Positions 30,713 to 40,921 of a DNA stretch of 64,000 nucleotides are shown here, one piece after another (position 1 is the first letter of the stretch; every line of letters starts with the position of its first letter). Under the pieces are notes generated by a model, which made no database searches, was not told where the DNA came from, and saw nothing but the letters and a program-made list of their open reading frames with translations. The DNA is from Bacteroidota bacterium (lineage in GTDB: Bacteria > Bacteroidota > Bacteroidia > Flavobacteriales > Weeksellaceae), in contig JAEXBS010000047.1 in the NCBI GenBank assembly GCA_023393915.1, positions 248,001 to 312,000 on the forward strand, given 5' to 3'. Position numbers and translations under genes: made by a program.

Positions 30713-33700
30713 ATGGCTGAGATAACAGGCGGAGAGCTTAAATATATTGCGACAATTGACACCAGTCAGTTGGATAAATCGTTAACTGATAGCGAGGGGA
30801 AACTGCAAGGGTTTTCGGATGTCGTTGAGAAATCAGGCGAAAAGCTTGAAAGCGTTTTCAATAGCTCAGTTATTGAGAATCTCAAGAACATTGGAAAACA
30901 AAGCAATCTAACCGGGCAGGAACTTAAAAACGCAATTCAGAATGCTACTGACTTCGTAGATGGAATGGAAATAGGCCTGAAGGAGGCCTTAAAACTTAAC
31001 GAACAATTTGCGAAAGAGATTGCCGCTGTAGAACCTGGACCAAATAGGGATTCACTTGCCAATGAATGGCAGCAAATCAATAGTGAAATTGAAGAGGCGG
31101 CCGTTACCATTGAAACTTTACGGAAATACATTGCTGAAGTTAAAGTAGAATCGGCACCCCTACAAACACAATTCAACCAGGCAAGGCAGGAAATGGAGCA
31201 ACTTGTGCTCCTTGGAGAGAAAGGATCTCCGAAATATAAACAGCTATCTGAAGAGGCGGCAAGGCTAAAACAAGCCATGTCGGATGTGGCCACGGAACTT
31301 AAATTGGTTACGGATCCGTCAGGGATGCAAAACTTCATTTCTATTCTCACTACAGCGTCCGGTGCGGTATCAGCTGCCGCTGGAGTTTACAACCTTTTCG
31401 GAAAAGAAAACGAAAAGATTGAGCAGATCACTGAGAAGATAAACTCCTTAATGGCAATAGCGGTAGGGTTGCAAGGTATAGCTAGTCAAGGGTTGCAAGC
31501 TTACACCGCAGCTAGTAACATGTTTACCGCCGCTCAAACAAGGCTTGCAACCGCTCTAGGTATTTCCACTGTTGCAGCTCGAGCGCTGATGGGTGTACTT
31601 ACTCTCGGATTAGCGGTCGCTATTCCCGTTGTGATCAACTATATATCCAGGCTTATTGAAAGACAAAGAGAAGCCACCAAAACACAAAATGAGCTCTCTC
31701 AAGCTATAAAAGATAGCGCTGGAGCTACAGCGCAAGAACTAGGAGAACTAGACAGACTTTACAGGGTTGCAACCAATGTCAATGCAAGCATGAGGGAACG
31801 ACTCTTTGCCGTTGAGCAACTGAAAAAAGCATATCCCGGACACCTAGGCTTAATTAGAGATGAGATTATTTTAAATGGTCAAGCCAAGCAGTCTTACTTA
31901 GCTGTTCGAGACGCTATTGTAAAAGCTAGTAAAGCTCGAGCTGCACAATCTATTATTGACAAGAGAACGGAGGATCTTTTAGTCGGTCAGGAAGACGCGA
32001 AAACAGAAATCGCCAAACTGTTAGCACAAAATAGGAGGCTACAAGGATTCCTAAACTCCGGAAGGCAAAGACAAACCATGGGCACCGGCCTATTCGTTGC
32101 TGGAATTGAAGTTAATCAAGACTATACAAGGGAACAAGCTCAGAGAGCTATTGCAACCAATAAAAAAGCTATAGATGATATCGCTAGAGGGGTTACAGCG
32201 GACGTTCGAGAATACAATAATTCTATTCAACATTTAGTTAAAAAGGTTGATGAAGGAACTAGCGCTCTTTTTGAGGCTACTACTCCAAAAGATGGTCCCA
32301 AGGCTCCAACTCCAGCAACGCCGAGAGCTACCACTCCTAATTCACCGCAAACTCCTGAAGAGGTATTCCTTCCTGGATCACTCGCTGATCTTAGGCAGAA
32401 GCTCGCAGAAGTAGAAGAAGCTTTTGTAAGGACAAATGATCAAATCACCAGGGATAGTCTTAATGGACAAAAGGTAGTTCTAGAAGGGCAAATAAAAGCT
32501 ATTGAGGACCGGTATAAAGTTGTTGAGGCAACTCAATCGGAAGAGGAGAAAGCATTACAAAAATTCATCGAAGCACACCAAAGCTTCGAGCAGATGAAAA
32601 CGGAAATCACTTCCAGGTACAATAGCATTCGACAAGGAATTGCTGATAGTGCCATGGATGAAGCTGAGAAAAATCGTCTCACAGCTGAAGCTTTTGAAGC
32701 TGAAGGAAAAGAAATATCTGATGCTTTCCTCAAAGGAGTTGCTGATAACCCGGAATGGATTGAAGCTTTTGGAAGAATTGAAACCTACACCATTGACAGG
32801 CTGAGAAAGCTTCGAGAGATGCTCGCCACTCAGCTAGAGAAAATGAAAACCAATGGAGCAGCTGCGTCTGATATTAAAGTGGTACAAGATCAGATCATTC
32901 TTATGGATGAAACGCTAAATCAGAGAAATCCATTTGAAAAGATAGCCAACGGATTCAAGCAAATGAAAGATGCCGGTGGCGATCTTGATGAGCTTACCAA
33001 AGGTCTAACAGGGTTTATGGAGGGGTTTAACGAAGTCTCAAATTCTATACTAGAAATAACAGGCAACATTGGTGACACATTCACAGCTCTAGGGGGAGAA
33101 GCTGACAGTACATTTTCTCACATACTAGAAGCGGTTGAGGGTACCGTTCAAGGTCTCCAAACAATGGGTGAAGGAGCGCTCCAGGCTTTACAGGGGTTTG
33201 CAAGTGGAAATATACTGCAAGGGATTGCCGGAGTCACCAAAGCAATCTCCGGAGCGGTTAAGGCTGTAGCTGGATGGTTCAACGGTGATGCCAGAAGAGA
33301 AAAGGAGATCCAAAGACAGGCTCAGCTTATGCGAGAACTGAAAACAGCATACGACGAACTCGCCTTTGCCGCCGATCGTGCCTTTGGATCCATGAAATAT
33401 GAAGGCCAAAGAGAACTAATCGCCAACCTTCAGCAACAAAAAGCAATTCTCGAGGCGATGATCAATACCGAGAATTCAAAGAAGAAATCTGATAAAAATA
33501 AAGTAGCTGATTACAAGAGTCAGATCCAATCCATCAATGAGGCTGTTGCAACGTTGCAAGAAGGAATTGTTAATGATGTCCTTCAAACCGATGTTGTTGA
33601 TGCTGCCAAAAGAATCGGAGATGCCTTAGTAGAAAATTTCGGCAGATCTGAAGACCAAATTAAATCTTTGGAAGAGGCGGCGAACGACATGATTAAGAAC

Positions 33701-34159
33701 CTTCTCCGTAATCAGCTAAATCTTGCCCTTCAAAATCGAATGAAACCGATTCTCGATCAGTTATTAGCTGCGAGCGGATTCAACGCCGATGGAACAGGAA
33801 CATTCACAGGACTTACCCCGGAACAAATAGAAGCTTTCAAAGCACAGGTATTAGCTGCCGGCCAAGATATGCAAAGCTTCTTAGATGGTTACGCAAGCAT
33901 TTTTGGAGGTCTAGAAGGTTTGGAGACTACAGCACAAGGCCTGAAGGGTGATATAAAAGGGATGTCTGAGAGGACAGCTGGAGCGCTGGAGGCTCAAATA
34001 AACGCTATGAGAGTAAACCAGGCTAATAGCTTAGATGTACTAAGAAACATCCTTACTCAGATCGTTCTGATCGAATCGCACACTAGAAAACTTCACAATA
34101 TCGATAAGTCTCTTTCAGAGATGAACAGTAAAATAAAAAACGGATTAGCAGGAATATAA
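30713..34159 (+). CDS. Tape measure protein
   Basis: The protein has 1148 residues: long helical N-terminal and C-terminal regions around an apolar Gly/Ala-rich part (~200-320) containing AVGLQGIASQGLQAYTAASN and ALMGVLTLGLAVAIPVVINY, with membrane-like hydrophobicity. Further coiled coils run through ~560-760 and ~880-960. Its length predicts a tail of roughly 170 nm using the usual ~1.5 angstrom per residue. It may also help DNA cross the inner membrane. Confidence 0.9.
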   Translation: MAEITGGELKYIATIDTSQLDKSLTDSEGKLQGFSDVVEKSGEKLESVFNSSVIENLKNIGKQSNLTGQELKNAIQNATDFVDGMEIGLKEALKLNEQFAKEIAAVEPGPNRDSLANEWQQINSEIEEAAVTIETLRKYIAEVKVESAPLQTQFNQARQEMEQLVLLGEKGSPKYKQLSEEAARLKQAMSDVATELKLVTDPSGMQNFISILTTASGAVSAAAGVYNLFGKENEKIEQITEKINSLMAIAVGLQGIASQGLQAYTAASNMFTAAQTRLATALGISTVAARALMGVLTLGLAVAIPVVINYISRLIERQREATKTQNELSQAIKDSAGATAQELGELDRLYRVATNVNASMRERLFAVEQLKKAYPGHLGLIRDEIILNGQAKQSYLAVRDAIVKASKARAAQSIIDKRTEDLLVGQEDAKTEIAKLLAQNRRLQGFLNSGRQRQTMGTGLFVAGIEVNQDYTREQAQRAIATNKKAIDDIARGVTADVREYNNSIQHLVKKVDEGTSALFEATTPKDGPKAPTPATPRATTPNSPQTPEEVFLPGSLADLRQKLAEVEEAFVRTNDQITRDSLNGQKVVLEGQIKAIEDRYKVVEATQSEEEKALQKFIEAHQSFEQMKTEITSRYNSIRQGIADSAMDEAEKNRLTAEAFEAEGKEISDAFLKGVADNPEWIEAFGRIETYTIDRLRKLREMLATQLEKMKTNGAAASDIKVVQDQIILMDETLNQRNPFEKIANGFKQMKDAGGDLDELTKGLTGFMEGFNEVSNSILEITGNIGDTFTALGGEADSTFSHILEAVEGTVQGLQTMGEGALQALQGFASGNILQGIAGVTKAISGAVKAVAGWFNGDARREKEIQRQAQLMRELKTAYDELAFAADRAFGSMKYEGQRELIANLQQQKAILEAMINTENSKKKSDKNKVADYKSQIQSINEAVATLQEGIVNDVLQTDVVDAAKRIGDALVENFGRSEDQIKSLEEAANDMIKNLLRNQLNLALQNRMKPILDQLLAASGFNADGTGTFTGLTPEQIEAFKAQVLAAGQDMQSFLDGYASIFGGLEGLETTAQGLKGDIKGMSERTAGALEAQINAMRVNQANSLDVLRNILTQIVLIESHTRKLHNIDKSLSEMNSKIKNGLAGI

Positions 34160-34171
34160 AATCATACTAAA

Positions 34172-34678
34172 ATGGACACAAAAAAAATTATTGCCGAGGC
34201 AAAAAAACTAGGATTATGCAAAGAATGGCTGGATGACTTTCAAAAGAACGGATCCTTAGAACATTTATGCGAGAAATTCTTTGAAGGCTCAGACTGGGCA
34301 CTAGAAAACAACTTTCCTTCATTAGAATTATTAAAAGAGTTTCCAGGTGCAAAACACGGCTTACACCTAGACTACAAGGGTAAACCAATTACCATTGACA
34401 ACGCTAAAGGTCAGCTTGCATTTTTCGGTAAATCGAAAGCAGAAATCAACGTTACTGGATTCGCTGTTCTTGAGATCTATGCACGTCATGATTCTAAAAT
34501 CAAAATCAAAGCTGATAACAATGCGATTGTGAAAGCAACGATCATAGACAACGCTTCTGTGCAAGTTGAATGCACTGATGAAGCTAGCGCTTCAGTTTTT
34601 ATACATGGAGACGAACCGCACTACAACATCACAGGAAAAGTAAACGTCCTTCAATCAACCTTCAAAAACGAAAAGTAA
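34172..34678 (+). CDS. Beta-solenoid-like tail protein
   Basis: The protein has 168 residues. After a helical start (WLDDFQKNGSLEHLCEKFFEG), residues ~75-160 show regular alternating strands (GQLAFFGKSKAEINVTGFAV; LEIYARHDSKIKIKADNNAI; VKATIIDNASVQVECTDEAS), as in a small beta-solenoid. It lies between the tape measure and the distal tail gene with a 1-nt overlap to the latter. Role unknown; probably structural. Confidence 0.55.
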   Translation: MDTKKIIAEAKKLGLCKEWLDDFQKNGSLEHLCEKFFEGSDWALENNFPSLELLKEFPGAKHGLHLDYKGKPITIDNAKGQLAFFGKSKAEINVTGFAVLEIYARHDSKIKIKADNNAIVKATIIDNASVQVECTDEASASVFIHGDEPHYNITGKVNVLQSTFKNEK

Positions 34679-35313
34679 TGAGCGTAAGATATTCTATTAA
34701 TGGTAAAGATTTTAAGGCTTTTGGCGTTCGCGTTTCTAGTTCTAAAGGTTTCGCTGACACTCTAAAAAGGAAGCCGGTTAATCAATACGATTGGGCAGAA
34801 TATCACGGTGTTTCTCTAGACCTGGATAAACCAAGATTCATGGAAAGGGAGATCGAGCTCCAGTGTTTTATTGAAGGTGAAAACTGGCAAAAGTTATTTG
34901 ACAACTTCAACCTGATGGTGAGAAATGAATTTTCTAAACCAGGAACCCAGCGTCTCCACATAGAGCCACACGGCTACAAGATTCTTCCTTATGAAGTTTT
35001 CATGATGAGTGACGTTGTGCTCAATAAAACCTTCAAAGAAGGAAAAATGGTGGCTCTATTCACTTTAAAGTTAATCGAGCCTAATCCAATCAAAAAAGTT
35101 CTGAAGGTTAACGGTCCGGTGGTTACTCTTAGCTATGAGTCAGAAACCGAGACAGAGATTTTCTGGGGTAATGGAACAAAAAGCGTGGTTCCAGGAAACG
35201 CAGCTGTGAGTAATAAATCACTTCCTGAAGGGAGTATCATCGTGATTGCTGGAGATATCGATAGTATAAAAAATATGACAACTGATGCAGAGGTAGTATG
35301 GCAAAAATTATAA
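34678..35313 (+). CDS. Distal tail protein (Dit-like)
   Basis: The protein has 211 residues: VRYSINGKDFKAFGVRVSSS, then FMEREIELQCFIEGENWQKL and FDNFNLMVRNEFSKPGTQRL, then a strand-rich end. The pattern of ring-forming Dit proteins and the position before the tail-tip gene agree. It overlaps the next gene by 16 nt. It should form the ring to which the tip and fibres attach. Confidence 0.75.
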   Translation: MSVRYSINGKDFKAFGVRVSSSKGFADTLKRKPVNQYDWAEYHGVSLDLDKPRFMEREIELQCFIEGENWQKLFDNFNLMVRNEFSKPGTQRLHIEPHGYKILPYEVFMMSDVVLNKTFKEGKMVALFTLKLIEPNPIKKVLKVNGPVVTLSYESETETEIFWGNGTKSVVPGNAAVSNKSLPEGSIIVIAGDIDSIKNMTTDAEVVWQKL

Positions 35314-38300
35314 TTCAAAGGTTTAAAAATCCTACGGTTCTAAGTGGTGAGACTTTCGTCCTGGTGGATGAAATGAATACCGCATTTGAGGTGGTTGCCT
35401 TAGAGGATTACGGAACTCCTTTAGTACGTAGAGGAAAATCTACAATTGTAAGCGCTACTCAGCGAAAAGTAATATTATCGGATGATGCTGTTACCATTAC
35501 CGCGCTATCTAATCAACCTTTGGATGTCAAAGTAAATGACTTCTTCTATGTGTATGGAGATCTATATCGTATCAATGAGACTCCAACAGTAAAAAAGAAT
35601 AGTGAGAGCAACTATGAATATACGATCGTTGGCCAAGGACTTATGTTTGATCTGATCAGATGTAAGCTTTTCAATGCCGACGCTACTGGCTTTAAAACGA
35701 CAATGAATTTCCCGCTTATGGGAAATATCGAAACCTTCCTTTCTCTAATCGCTAGCAATATGCAGCGCCTCTCTACTAACTGGGAGGTAGGCACCTTCAC
35801 GAATGGAGAGACCAAAAGAATTGACTTCTCAGAGGATAATTGTCTTACAGCCTTACAGCGTGTATGCCAAGAATTCAAAACGGAATTTTGGATTAAAGTA
35901 GAAGATGGGAAATTCAAAATCCACACCGGAGACTTTGGATCTACCTTACCTGTTACGGTTCAGTATGGAAAAGGGAAAGGACTCTACGACCTAGAGAGAC
36001 GAAGCGTCTCAACAGATGGAATGATAAACCGCTTGTATGTGAGCGGTGGAGCACAAAACCTTCCGGCTTCCTATCGTAATTATTCTGAAAATCTCTTGTT
36101 TTCCGATGATGGATTCATTGAAGATCCTGAATCTATTGGAACCTTTGGATTAAAGGAAGGGAGTATCTCGTTTGACGATATCTATCCTCATAGGACCGGT
36201 GTGATATCCTCCGTTACTTCACTAACGAAGTTCAGAGATGTATCAATGGATTTCGATCTCAATGAGAAGGAATCTGATGGAGTTACAACGAAATATTTGA
36301 TTCCGGGAACTACTGCAAAGATTCACGTAAACACAGGAAACCTAGCGGGTTATCAATTCGAAATAAAATCCTACAACCATACTACGAAGGAGTTTGAGAT
36401 TATTCCATTTGACAATAACAATGGACAAGCTTTTCCGGATGCTGCTATTCCAGCCTTTCAATTCGCCAAGAATGACGAGTATGTGATCATTGATATTGTA
36501 ATGCCTCAGAGCTATATCACTTCTGCAGAAGCTGAATTGCTTGCAAAAGGTACAGAGCAATTCAATATAGCGAAGCAAGCAAAAGTAAGCTACAATCTTA
36601 ATATCGCTCGAGACTTTATAAAGGAGCTTTCTCGTCCTCTAGAAATCGGAGATCTGATCAATGTAAAGGATATCAAGCTAGGCATTGACAAGATCATTAG
36701 AATTCATGAAATCAAGCGTGATTTTATCAGTGGTGGTAAAGTCGACGACTACAATTATCAAATAGTTATTGCTGACTCGTATGAGATCGCCTTCGCTTCA
36801 AAAATGAAGCTGGAGATCCAAGAGGTTAAGAATATCATCAACACAAACAAGCTATCTAACTTAAGGCTAACAAGAGCCGCTCTGCAGCTTACTGACGAGC
36901 TGAAAGAAAGTGTTTTTGACACGGACGGTTATTTTGATACCACGAACATAAGACCTAATTCAATCGAAACAGGAATGCTTTCGGTTGGAAGCAGAAGTCA
37001 GGCCATATCCACAGACTTAGTCCTTGTAACTAATGATAATGGGGTTCCAAATAAGATATCGTCTTCCGCATGCATTATTTATTCTCAATCACTAGAGAAG
37101 CAATGGAGCATTCCAGCATTCAGCTTTACGGTTCCTGATAATAATCGGAGGTACATATACGCAAAGGTGAGCAAGTCCGGAACGGCCGGCGTTCTTCACG
37201 TTGACACTGGGCAAATAAAATATGATGATGATCCAGGTTACTATTTTATTAACCTAGGAATTCTCTCTTCTGTAATTGAAGGGGAAAGGATTTTTGTGCC
37301 AACATTCGGATTTACCACTATTACAGGCGGACTGATAAGAACAGGTATTATTTCGGACGAGCTCGGACGATTCCAAATTAATCTGAATACAGGTACTATC
37401 ACCGCAGATCAGATTACATTCAAAGCGGTTGATGATAACTATTACAATCTTGACGAAGCGATTAGTACGCTCAACGAAGCTCGAGACTATATCAATAATG
37501 TTCTTCCGGATCAGCTCCAAGAACTACACGACCAAATTGATGGAGTCGTGGACGACTGGTACTTACCGCACTCGCCTACTCTAGCAAATCTTCCAGCTAG
37601 TGACTGGACAACGGAAGCACTAAAGAAAAGCCACGTAGGTGATCGTTTCACCAATACTCAGCCATTCGTAGATGAAACAACCACACCTGACTCAGGGAAA
37701 CAATGGAGATGGTTAGAAACTTCCCCTAATGTTTTCGAGTGGGTTCTAATTCCAAATTCAGAATCGACAATCGCTTTAAATAGAGCAAATGAAGCTTTTG
37801 ATCTAGCCGACGGAAAAAGAAGAATCTTCACTACCACACCTTTCACTCCTTACGAAATTGGAGACATGTGGACGCAAGGCCCTACTGGTGATATCATGAA
37901 GTGTAAGACATCAAGGCTAAGTGGTACTTTCATAGCTAATGACTGGGAGAAGGCTGGAAAATATACCGACGATACTAGAGCTATTCAAGCAGAAGCAGCG
38001 GCCAAAGCTTACGCTGATGCGCAAGATGAGCTAGCAATTATCACTTCCAACGCCTATGCCGATGGAATTGTTTCCGCTGAGGAAGCACGAGCTATCGCAG
38101 ACGCAACGGCCAAGGCTGACGCGGCAAAGAATTACGCGGTTGCCCAGGATCTTCTTTTAAAAACAGAATTGCAAGTCTATGCTGATAATGCGGTCACCGG
38201 TGAAGAACAGGCACGCTTAACTCAGGCTACAAGTAACTTAAACGCTGCTAAATCTTACGCTGACGCTCAGGCTTTATTAGCCGAGCAAAACGCTAGTGTT

Positions 38301-39461
38301 TACGCCGATGGTTTGGTAACTGCCGAGGAACAGGAACGTTTAAATCAAGCAACAGCAAATCTAGCAGCCGCTAAGGCTTATTCTGATGCGGAACTACTGG
38401 CCACTGAAACTATTCTCAAAGCATACACCGATGGAAAGGTAAGTGATGAAGAGGCGCGGGCGATAGCTGACACTACTGCAAAGGCCAACGCTGCCAAAGC
38501 CTATGCCGATGCGCAAGACCTTCTTCTCAAAACGACTTTAGAGGTTTACGCTGATGGTTTGGTCACCGCCGAAGAGCAAGCACGTTTGACACAAGCACAG
38601 GCGAATCTTGATGCTGCCAAGGCTTATTCTGATGCACAAGATGCATTGTCTCTTGTCACAGCTAAAGCTTATACAGACGGTGAGGTAACGGCTGAAGAGG
38701 CAAGGGCCATTCTAGATGCTACGAATAAAGCCAATGCTGCCAAACAATACGCTGAAGCTCAAGATGCTTTGCTTCGTACTGAAATGCAAGCTTATGCGGA
38801 CGGAGCTGTAGATGCGGAAGAGGCTGCTAGGTTACTGCAAGCACAGCAAAATCTTAATGCGGCTAAGTCCTATACAGACGCTGAAGCTGAAGCCGCAGAA
38901 ATAGCTTCTAAAGCCTACGCCGACGGAGAGATTTCAGCGGCCGAAGCTCGCTCAATGCTTGACGCTACCAATAAAGCTAATGCCGCTAAAACATATGCAG
39001 AGGCGCAGGATGCCTTAGTTCAGGCAAATTTAGAAGCCTACACCGATGGTAAAATATCAATTGAAGAAGCAGCTAGAATTCAAGCAGCTGAGCAAGCCAT
39101 TGAAGCTTCTAAAGCTTACAGCGATGCTCAGGCTATTCTTTCCAAAATAGCTTTAGAAGCCTACATGGATGGAGCCATCACGGATGAAGAGCAAAGGATC
39201 CTAGATGAAGCAACAGCGAAGATGAATGAAGCTAAAGAATATGCAGAGCTTCTTTTAAACACGCTTAACATAGGTGCGAAAAATCTTCTTAGAGGTTATG
39301 ATGGAAACAAAAAATATTGGGGCGGATCAGGGTCCGGAAATGCTATCGATCCTGATAGCATAGATCCTGTAACGGATTTTGCTCTAGCAGGAGTTCACGC
39401 TGGAGTAAACTTCCAATATATCGATGAAAACAACAAAAAATTACAAATATTATGGCAATAG
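35298..39461 (+). CDS. Tail tip/fibre protein, N-terminal part of a split gene
   Basis: The protein has 1387 residues. Residues ~1-500 are a Tal/tail-hub domain (FFYVYGDLYRINETPTVKKN ... IARDFIKELSRPLEIGDLIN). A shaft with beta strands follows. Residues ~895-1320 hold ten copies of a ~40-residue repeat with the core AYADGxVxxEEARxI. The end (IGAKNLLRGYDGNKKYWG ... HAGVNFQYIDENNKK) looks like the first half of a carbohydrate-binding-like domain and is cut off by LQILWQ and a stop. The likely continuation is the ORF at 42811-44664, beyond the DGR. The stop overlaps the VR1 gene start by 10 nt. Confidence 0.8.
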   Translation: MAKIIIQRFKNPTVLSGETFVLVDEMNTAFEVVALEDYGTPLVRRGKSTIVSATQRKVILSDDAVTITALSNQPLDVKVNDFFYVYGDLYRINETPTVKKNSESNYEYTIVGQGLMFDLIRCKLFNADATGFKTTMNFPLMGNIETFLSLIASNMQRLSTNWEVGTFTNGETKRIDFSEDNCLTALQRVCQEFKTEFWIKVEDGKFKIHTGDFGSTLPVTVQYGKGKGLYDLERRSVSTDGMINRLYVSGGAQNLPASYRNYSENLLFSDDGFIEDPESIGTFGLKEGSISFDDIYPHRTGVISSVTSLTKFRDVSMDFDLNEKESDGVTTKYLIPGTTAKIHVNTGNLAGYQFEIKSYNHTTKEFEIIPFDNNNGQAFPDAAIPAFQFAKNDEYVIIDIVMPQSYITSAEAELLAKGTEQFNIAKQAKVSYNLNIARDFIKELSRPLEIGDLINVKDIKLGIDKIIRIHEIKRDFISGGKVDDYNYQIVIADSYEIAFASKMKLEIQEVKNIINTNKLSNLRLTRAALQLTDELKESVFDTDGYFDTTNIRPNSIETGMLSVGSRSQAISTDLVLVTNDNGVPNKISSSACIIYSQSLEKQWSIPAFSFTVPDNNRRYIYAKVSKSGTAGVLHVDTGQIKYDDDPGYYFINLGILSSVIEGERIFVPTFGFTTITGGLIRTGIISDELGRFQINLNTGTITADQITFKAVDDNYYNLDEAISTLNEARDYINNVLPDQLQELHDQIDGVVDDWYLPHSPTLANLPASDWTTEALKKSHVGDRFTNTQPFVDETTTPDSGKQWRWLETSPNVFEWVLIPNSESTIALNRANEAFDLADGKRRIFTTTPFTPYEIGDMWTQGPTGDIMKCKTSRLSGTFIANDWEKAGKYTDDTRAIQAEAAAKAYADAQDELAIITSNAYADGIVSAEEARAIADATAKADAAKNYAVAQDLLLKTELQVYADNAVTGEEQARLTQATSNLNAAKSYADAQALLAEQNASVYADGLVTAEEQERLNQATANLAAAKAYSDAELLATETILKAYTDGKVSDEEARAIADTTAKANAAKAYADAQDLLLKTTLEVYADGLVTAEEQARLTQAQANLDAAKAYSDAQDALSLVTAKAYTDGEVTAEEARAILDATNKANAAKQYAEAQDALLRTEMQAYADGAVDAEEAARLLQAQQNLNAAKSYTDAEAEAAEIASKAYADGEISAAEARSMLDATNKANAAKTYAEAQDALVQANLEAYTDGKISIEEAARIQAAEQAIEASKAYSDAQAILSKIALEAYMDGAITDEEQRILDEATAKMNEAKEYAELLLNTLNIGAKNLLRGYDGNKKYWGGSGSGNAIDPDSIDPVTDFALAGVHAGVNFQYIDENNKKLQILWQ
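37980..39260 (+). repeat. Ten tandem coding repeats (~40 residues each)
   Basis: Within the tail-tip ORF the unit [AV]Y[ATM]DGxVxxEEARxI followed by an Ala-rich helix AKxYADAQDxL occurs ten times; one copy has DN in place of DG. Units alternate between two slightly different forms (EEARAIADAT and EEQARLTQA), so the array probably grew by duplication of pairs. Three more units occur at 43190-43590 in the ORF beyond the DGR. Array length could vary by recombination. Confidence 0.85.
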
Positions 39462-40870
39462 AAACAAAGAGAATTGATGACAGTTCAATTCCATTAGTAC
39501 AAGATTTAGCAGGGATAACAATCCCGGTAATGCAAGGAGGCGTGAGTAAAAGGCTGATGGCTGATCAGCTACTCATGAATAGCACAGCCTACGGGGTGCG
39601 AATTGATGATAATGTAAGCAATCCAGAGCTCACACGAGTTGGAAGTCAAGTTCTCCATCAATCACTTCCATTACAAAACAAAATGAGAAGATGTATTCTC
39701 GATGAAACAGGATCAGTAGCTTACTATTTAGATAAGTACAATTCCAATCTTAAAGAATCCGGAACCGTAGCAAAATTAGACGGAACGGATGGAGACGTTA
39801 TGGTGGAGCTTCCTGGGTTTTGGTACCGAGTGGACGTCCTTGGAGCGGATAAATATGAATTTTGGAAGTCTGAAACTCAGCTAGCAGGTTTCTTATGGTC
39901 ACCTCCGGAGTATATATCAGCTTTTCAAGCTACTTTGGACAGAACAATTGCTGGATTAATAAAATTAGTTTCTGTAGCTAATTCAACTCCAAATTTCAGA
40001 GGAGGAAACAACAACGCCGCTTGGGATGCTGAAACGAGAACACTTCTAGGGCGTCCGGCCACAGCAACTTCTCGTATTAATTTCACTGACTACGCTAGAA
40101 ACAAAGGAGAACACGGCCTTAACGGAGCAGGTTGGAATCAATTGAACTACCATGCTTACTGGAAGTTATTTTGGCTTATTACAGTGGAATTCGCAAATAG
40201 AAATAGCCAGGCACCTTTCAATGCGGCTTTAGATGTGAATGGATATCGTCAAGGAGGATTGGGTGATGGAGTTACAACGCTTACCAGTTCTTTATGGTCA
40301 GGATGGAATAATTATTACCCTTTCATCCCATGTGGACACACAATCTCTCTTGGAAATCAAACCGGTCTAGTTCCTTTTACAATGCCAGCTGAATACGATC
40401 CTTCTCAGCCAGTTGTGCAAGTTCCTTCTTACCGCGGGGTGGAGAATCCTTTTGGGCACATATACCACTGGTTAGAAGGCGTGAATATCAGAAAGCAAAG
40501 TGATGCGGATGGAGGTAGATCCACAGCATTTATAGCGGACAATCCAGCAAATTTCAACGCAAACAATTACAATGGATATCGTGAAGCTGGAGACATAAAA
40601 AGAAACGATGGCTATGTAAGATCTCTTCTCATGGGATCTAGAGGAGATATACTACCTAAAGCAAGTGGTGGTGGATCTACGACGTACTGGTGTGACTATG
40701 GTTATAATGGTAACCTACCTGCGAGCGGTACTCAGATAAGGGGTGTCATTGTTGGCGGTTATGCGACTTATGGGGCGTCTGCCGGTCTCCTGTGCTCGTA
40801 CTCGCATAGCGTTCCCTCGTCTGCGAATGCGATTATCGGCGCCCGCCTTTGCTTTACACCGAACCCGTAG
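39452..40870 (+). CDS. DGR target protein 1 (C-type-lectin/FGE-like, VR1 at C-terminus)
   Basis: The protein has 472 residues. The N-terminal ~100 residues (SSIPLVQDLAGITIPVMQGG) look like a tail-attachment part. The rest resembles the formylglycine-enzyme-type CLec fold used by Bacteroidota DGR targets: VELPGFWYRVDVL, GGNNNAAWDAETRTLLGRPA, WKLFWLITVEFANRNSQAPF, and NPFGHIYHWLEGVN. VR1 covers residues 430-468 and ends in GARLCFTPNP. Residues at template Asn/Tyr/Ser/Thr codons vary (for example 437, 439, 440, 443, 448, 450, 452, 453, 457, 458, 461). It probably displays a variable receptor-binding surface at the tail. Its ATG overlaps the stop of the fibre ORF. Confidence 0.9.
   Translation: MAIETKRIDDSSIPLVQDLAGITIPVMQGGVSKRLMADQLLMNSTAYGVRIDDNVSNPELTRVGSQVLHQSLPLQNKMRRCILDETGSVAYYLDKYNSNLKESGTVAKLDGTDGDVMVELPGFWYRVDVLGADKYEFWKSETQLAGFLWSPPEYISAFQATLDRTIAGLIKLVSVANSTPNFRGGNNNAAWDAETRTLLGRPATATSRINFTDYARNKGEHGLNGAGWNQLNYHAYWKLFWLITVEFANRNSQAPFNAALDVNGYRQGGLGDGVTTLTSSLWSGWNNYYPFIPCGHTISLGNQTGLVPFTMPAEYDPSQPVVQVPSYRGVENPFGHIYHWLEGVNIRKQSDADGGRSTAFIADNPANFNANNYNGYREAGDIKRNDGYVRSLLMGSRGDILPKASGGGSTTYWCDYGYNGNLPASGTQIRGVIVGGYATYGASAGLLCSYSHSVPSSANAIIGARLCFTPNP
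40740..40853 (+). repeat. DGR variable repeat 1 (VR1)
   Basis: These 114 nt align without gaps to the template at 41299-41412 (offset 559). There are 16 mismatches, every one at a template A (to T, C or G); no other base differs. The 3' 18 nt (40836-40853, TCGGCGCCCGCCTTTGCT) equal the end of VR2, marking the candidate IMH. The repeat lies at the 3' end of the target gene, followed by five codons. Confidence 0.95.
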
Positions 40871-40921
40871 CGATTTTTTTTAAACTCAATAATAATAACT
40901 CAATAAAAAATTAATTACAAC

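Noticed and set aside
30937..31350. 137-codon reverse ORF
   Set aside because: Antisense to the tape measure gene; Ser-rich shadow reading.
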